64,000 nucleotides of DNA. Origin: Teratosphaeria epicoccoides (Eukaryota > Ascomycota > Dothideomycetes > Mycosphaerellales > Teratosphaeriaceae). Below, in pieces: positions 61,130 through 64,000 of the stretch. The notes under the pieces are model-generated. The model was given only the letters and a program-made list of their open reading frames with translations, did no database searches and had not been told where the DNA came from. The first letter of the stretch is position 1. Each line of letters starts with the position of its first letter. The translations under genes and the position numbers were made by a program. The DNA lies in the NCBI GenBank assembly GCA_021401465.1, contig JADDMT010000143.1, forward strand, positions 1 through 64,000. Reading direction: 5' to 3'.

Positions 61130-61217
61130 TATGATGGCTCATATAATATTTGATGATGACTCATATAATATTTGATGATGGCTCATATAATATTTGATGA
61201 TGGATCAGATAATATTT
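61130..61217. repeat. 22-bp AT-rich tandem repeat, four copies
   Basis: The unit is GATGATGGCTCATATAATATTT. Copies two and four carry one and two changes, and copy one differs at its start. It is AT-rich, unlike the adjoining GC-rich minisatellite. Confidence 0.88.
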
Positions 61218-61657
61218 CGTGGAGTCGATTGAAGATTAATCAAGTGGTCAGCGATATGTTGAGGCATTTCCTTGATGAAGCTTCAGAGATTGTGGTGAAA
61301 AAGATTGAAAGCATCGGATACCCCGCCATCAACACAGGTGCGCCAGGTGCCAGGTGCGCCAACTTTTCCAATTGTCCCACGTGCACACATGACTCCTTCA
61401 CCTCTTGCTCATCACAACTTCGTTCGCCTACGCCCTCGGCAGAACCTTGGAAGCTCTGGTCTACCAATCCCAAAGCCATAAGCATCGGGACGATTACATA
61501 CTCGACGGCGATGACACTGGAGCTGCTGGCCATCGTAGCCTCCTGCTGCTGCAATCCTGCCCGTTGACGTTGACAGCGAACAATTGATCGAAACCGCGTG
61601 TCACGTGCGTGCATGAATACTAACAGCCTTCTACAGTCAAGCACTCTCTGACCAAAA

Positions 61658-64000
61658 ATGGCGCCGGCGGCCCCTCTTCGTACAGGGCCCCGCCAGCGTC
61701 TAGGCACACTGAACAAGCCAACAGGCCCGAGACCTAAGCCCAAGCCGAAGAAGCAAAAGGCTTGCTGTGACGACCCGAAACACGAGACCGAAGATGGAAT
61801 GATCATATGTATGACTTGCGGTACCCAAATTGCTGAAAACAATATCGTTGCCGAGGTGACTTTCGAGGAGAACGCGCAAGGTGCTGCCACCGTGCAGGGG
61901 GGCTTCATCGGCGAAGGTGCCCGTCACGCCCGCTCTCTAGGCTCCCAAACCATCCGCAGAATTGGAGGTGGCGAACGCAACTCTCGACAAGAGCAGCTGA
62001 GCAATGCCCGCCGTGTGATGGCACCGATCATACAACGCCTCAGCATTCCCGACAGAATCAAGACAGCTGCCGAGAACCTGCTAGATATTGTCTTCGGCTG
62101 GGGCTTCAGTGCTGGACGCCGTACGGAGGAAGTAATTGCCGCTGCTGTCTTTGCTGCTTGTCGCAGGGACAAAGAGGAGAACAAGATCCTACTGATTGAC
62201 ATCGCCGACATCATCAAGGTCAATGTCTTCCGTCTCGGCGAAGTCTACAAAGATTTGCTCAAGTGCTGCGGCATCAAGGAAGGACAACACGTCTCCCAAG
62301 AGCTCGTGAACCTCGAGCCTCTGATCATGAGGTACTGCAAGCGTCTAGAGTTCGGTCAAGCGACGGGTTCGGTCACCGCAGATGCTATCAGGATCGCAAG
62401 GCGCATGAGGAAGGATTGGATTGTGACTGGTCGCCATCCGGCAGGACTCTGCGGCGCCTCCATCATTCTCGCTGCTCGCATGAACAACTTCCGCCGTACA
62501 GTGCGCGAGATTGTGTTTATTGCCAAAATCGCAGACGGCACCGTCGCTCGGCGCATCGATGAATTCAGGCGCACCAAAGCTGCCAGTTTGACTGTCAATG
62601 ACTTTAGAGAGTACGGTCTGAAGCTGAAGGATCAGCACGACCCACCCATCCTACAGTACAACAAGGAGCGCGAAGAGAAGTTGATGGACAAGAAGCGTAA
62701 GCGCCAGGAATGGAATGTGCGCCGTGAGACTATGGAGCGCGAGCCATTTACTACACGAGTTGACGACGACAACGTCAATTCCCGTGCCGCATCGGCAACT
62801 CCTGACGACGACATCCTCGGCGACGACCATCGGGACAAGCGGCGGCGTACGTCTGGACCCGGAAGTACCGGAGGTACAGCTGGTGCGGCACAAGAGGTTC
62901 GCCGTGATGCCGATGGATTCGCGATCCCCGACATCCCAGATCGTGCGGCTACAATCGAGACTTCGGAAGCACCTAAACGCAAACGCGGTCGACCGAAAAA
63001 GCAAGCTCAGACCATTGACCTGAGTGTCGAGGAGCTCGAGGACGAGGACAGGATCGAGGCCGATATTACGGAAGCTCTGTCGAACGAGGAAGTGCAGAAT
63101 GCTGGGAGCGAGGTCGAGAACCAGAATCGCGACGATCGCGTGCGCATGCTTGCTGAGCAGCAGAAAGCGATGTCTGCGCAGCGCGAAAAGGAGCGACGCG
63201 ATAGCGAAGGCAGGGCGTGGTGGGGAGAGACCGACCACGCCAACGCCGAAGTGCTTGACAACGAGTTGGAGGCCGAGTTCCTGAACGACGCTGAAGTGGA
63301 AAATTGCCTCCTTTCACCCGAGGAGTCCAGGATTAAGGAGCAGATCTGGGTCGCACACAACGAAGACTGGATGCGTATGCAGCATGAGAAGAAGATGATG
63401 AAGCAAATTGCCGATGCCAATGGCACAAACAAGAAGGAGAGAGGCAAAGGCCGCAAGAAGAAGGGCAAGAAAGGCGAGTCAGCACCAGAAGATGCCGACA
63501 CGCCGGCGGAGACGCCGGCGAATGCTGCTGCTGCTGCTGCGAAGAAAGCGGCCCCACCATCAAAGTTCTTGAACTTCGAGACATTGGCCAGAATTTATGG
63601 TGGCGACCCTAGCAGCCCATCCGCCTCCGGCAGCACCAGCAGAGCCCCAAGTGAAGCACCAAGCGCAAGCGACTCAGCCCGCACTGGCGCTGAGCGCGAC
63701 TCGATGACTCCCGCACCGCGGCGTCCGCGTGTCAGTTTCGGCCTACAGTCACCCCAGGCTGCACAAGGTGGTCGCCTCACGCAGCGCGAGTCTGGATCAC
63801 CAGCAGTCCAGCGGCAGCCCATGTCACCTCCTGCCACGCAGACGCAAGCCACTGAAGGCGCTGCTGCTGAGGACGGCGACGAGGAGGTGGAAGATGCAGA
63901 GGAGGACGAGCCAGGATATCAGCAGTCGGTGGTTGGCTATGACGATGACGATATTTCTGAGGTGCAGGACGTTGGCTATGCCGACGATGACGACGACTAC
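61658..64000 (+). CDS. BRF1: TFIIIB subunit Brf1 (partial, runs off window)
   Basis: Brf1 joins TBP and Bdp1 in TFIIIB to recruit RNA polymerase III. The ATG at 61658 begins 781 open codons reaching the window edge without a stop. An N-terminal zinc ribbon (CCDDPKHETEDGMIICMTCG, near 36-55) is followed by two cyclin folds at about 90-285, with RLSIPDRIKTAAENLLDIVF and GRHPAGLCGASIILAARMN. The Brf1-specific TBP/Bdp1-binding block ESRIKEQIWVAHNEDWMRMQ starts near 552. An AT-hook-like KRKRGRPKKQ precedes it. The visible end is acidic. Upstream are two tandem repeats and a CACGTG site. Confidence 0.95.
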   Translation, partial: MAPAAPLRTGPRQRLGTLNKPTGPRPKPKPKKQKACCDDPKHETEDGMIICMTCGTQIAENNIVAEVTFEENAQGAATVQGGFIGEGARHARSLGSQTIRRIGGGERNSRQEQLSNARRVMAPIIQRLSIPDRIKTAAENLLDIVFGWGFSAGRRTEEVIAAAVFAACRRDKEENKILLIDIADIIKVNVFRLGEVYKDLLKCCGIKEGQHVSQELVNLEPLIMRYCKRLEFGQATGSVTADAIRIARRMRKDWIVTGRHPAGLCGASIILAARMNNFRRTVREIVFIAKIADGTVARRIDEFRRTKAASLTVNDFREYGLKLKDQHDPPILQYNKEREEKLMDKKRKRQEWNVRRETMEREPFTTRVDDDNVNSRAASATPDDDILGDDHRDKRRRTSGPGSTGGTAGAAQEVRRDADGFAIPDIPDRAATIETSEAPKRKRGRPKKQAQTIDLSVEELEDEDRIEADITEALSNEEVQNAGSEVENQNRDDRVRMLAEQQKAMSAQREKERRDSEGRAWWGETDHANAEVLDNELEAEFLNDAEVENCLLSPEESRIKEQIWVAHNEDWMRMQHEKKMMKQIADANGTNKKERGKGRKKKGKKGESAPEDADTPAETPANAAAAAAKKAAPPSKFLNFETLARIYGGDPSSPSASGSTSRAPSEAPSASDSARTGAERDSMTPAPRRPRVSFGLQSPQAAQGGRLTQRESGSPAVQRQPMSPPATQTQATEGAAAEDGDEEVEDAEEDEPGYQQSVVGYDDDDISEVQDVGYADDDDDY

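Larger units (their letters stand above)
60734..61657. other. Divergent intergenic region, cyclase gene and BRF1
   Basis: Holds both promoters and two tandem repeats (listed separately). A 97-codon minus frame at 61240-61533 (MASSSSVIAVEYVIVPMLMA, one hydrophobic segment) might be a small membrane protein, but nothing confirms it. A CACGTG E-box lies at 61602-61607, 51 bp before the BRF1 ATG. Confidence 0.4.

Noticed and set aside
61240..61533. 97-codon minus-strand frame with one hydrophobic segment
   Set aside because: Could be a small membrane protein, but no family, splice site or leader supports it, so it is only mentioned in the intergenic entry.

Overview
The window is nuclear DNA of a filamentous ascomycete, most likely a Dothideomycete. 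The reasons are many short introns (about 50-110 nt, GT-AG with CTRAC-like branch sites), a DASH-complex gene, a CDF transporter of the Zrg17 type, a fungal profilin, and a retroelement carrying C-to-T transition decay of the RIP type. The class assignment is an inference from gene content; no rRNA or barcode locus is present. No tRNA, rRNA or CRISPR array was recognised.

Layout. Bases 1-4450 are a RIP-mutated Ty3/gypsy chromovirus: RT, RNase H, integrase and chromodomain can be read through many stop codons, a degenerate antisense ORF lies downstream, and a polypurine tract and 3' LTR follow. A second, reverse-oriented LTR abuts it at 146. From 4448 the sequence is gene-rich: AAR2 (+, with a premature TAG), two tandem unknown membrane-like genes (-), NSE1 (+), RPS16 (-), IES6 (+), a gene-poor stretch, profilin (-), another gene-poor stretch, an Srp2-like SR protein (-), ETF-QO (+), a BTB protein (+), a Ser/Thr-rich secreted protein (-, in-frame TGA), DAD4 (-), SLH1 (+), ARP5 (-), VIP1 (-), UTP21 (+), a second BTB protein (-), PRMT1/HMT1 (+), a 90-aa hydrophilic protein (+), a PHD/AT-hook protein (+), a third BTB protein (+), a cyclin-L-like protein (-), a Ser/Thr/Gly-rich secreted protein (+), a fourth BTB protein (-), a two-TM protein (-), a Zrg17-like transporter (+), a frameshifted gene relic, a cyclase-family enzyme (-), two small tandem repeats, and the start of BRF1 (+, cut by the window edge).

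How the genes relate. Most are unlinked housekeeping genes. IES6 and ARP5 encode the two partners of one INO80 submodule and lie about 20 kb apart. AAR2, Srp2-like and cyclin-L-like all concern splicing. RPS16, UTP21 and SLH1 concern ribosome synthesis or rescue. Several neighbours are divergent pairs with short shared promoters (RPS16/IES6, SRP2/ETF-QO, DAD4/SLH1, VIP1/UTP21, BTB2/PRMT1).

The most unusual points are the in-frame premature stop in AAR2 beside the RIP-mutated element, a 6-nt microexon in the SR gene, a DAD4 gene whose first exon is only the ATG and which also uses a GC-AG intron, an antisense cysteine/coiled-coil ORF in the retroelement, four BTB genes in 35 kb, and a secreted protein with an in-frame TGA. 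I found no clearly new multi-gene system. Exon limits were read by eye from splice signals and frame continuity and have not been tested against transcripts.
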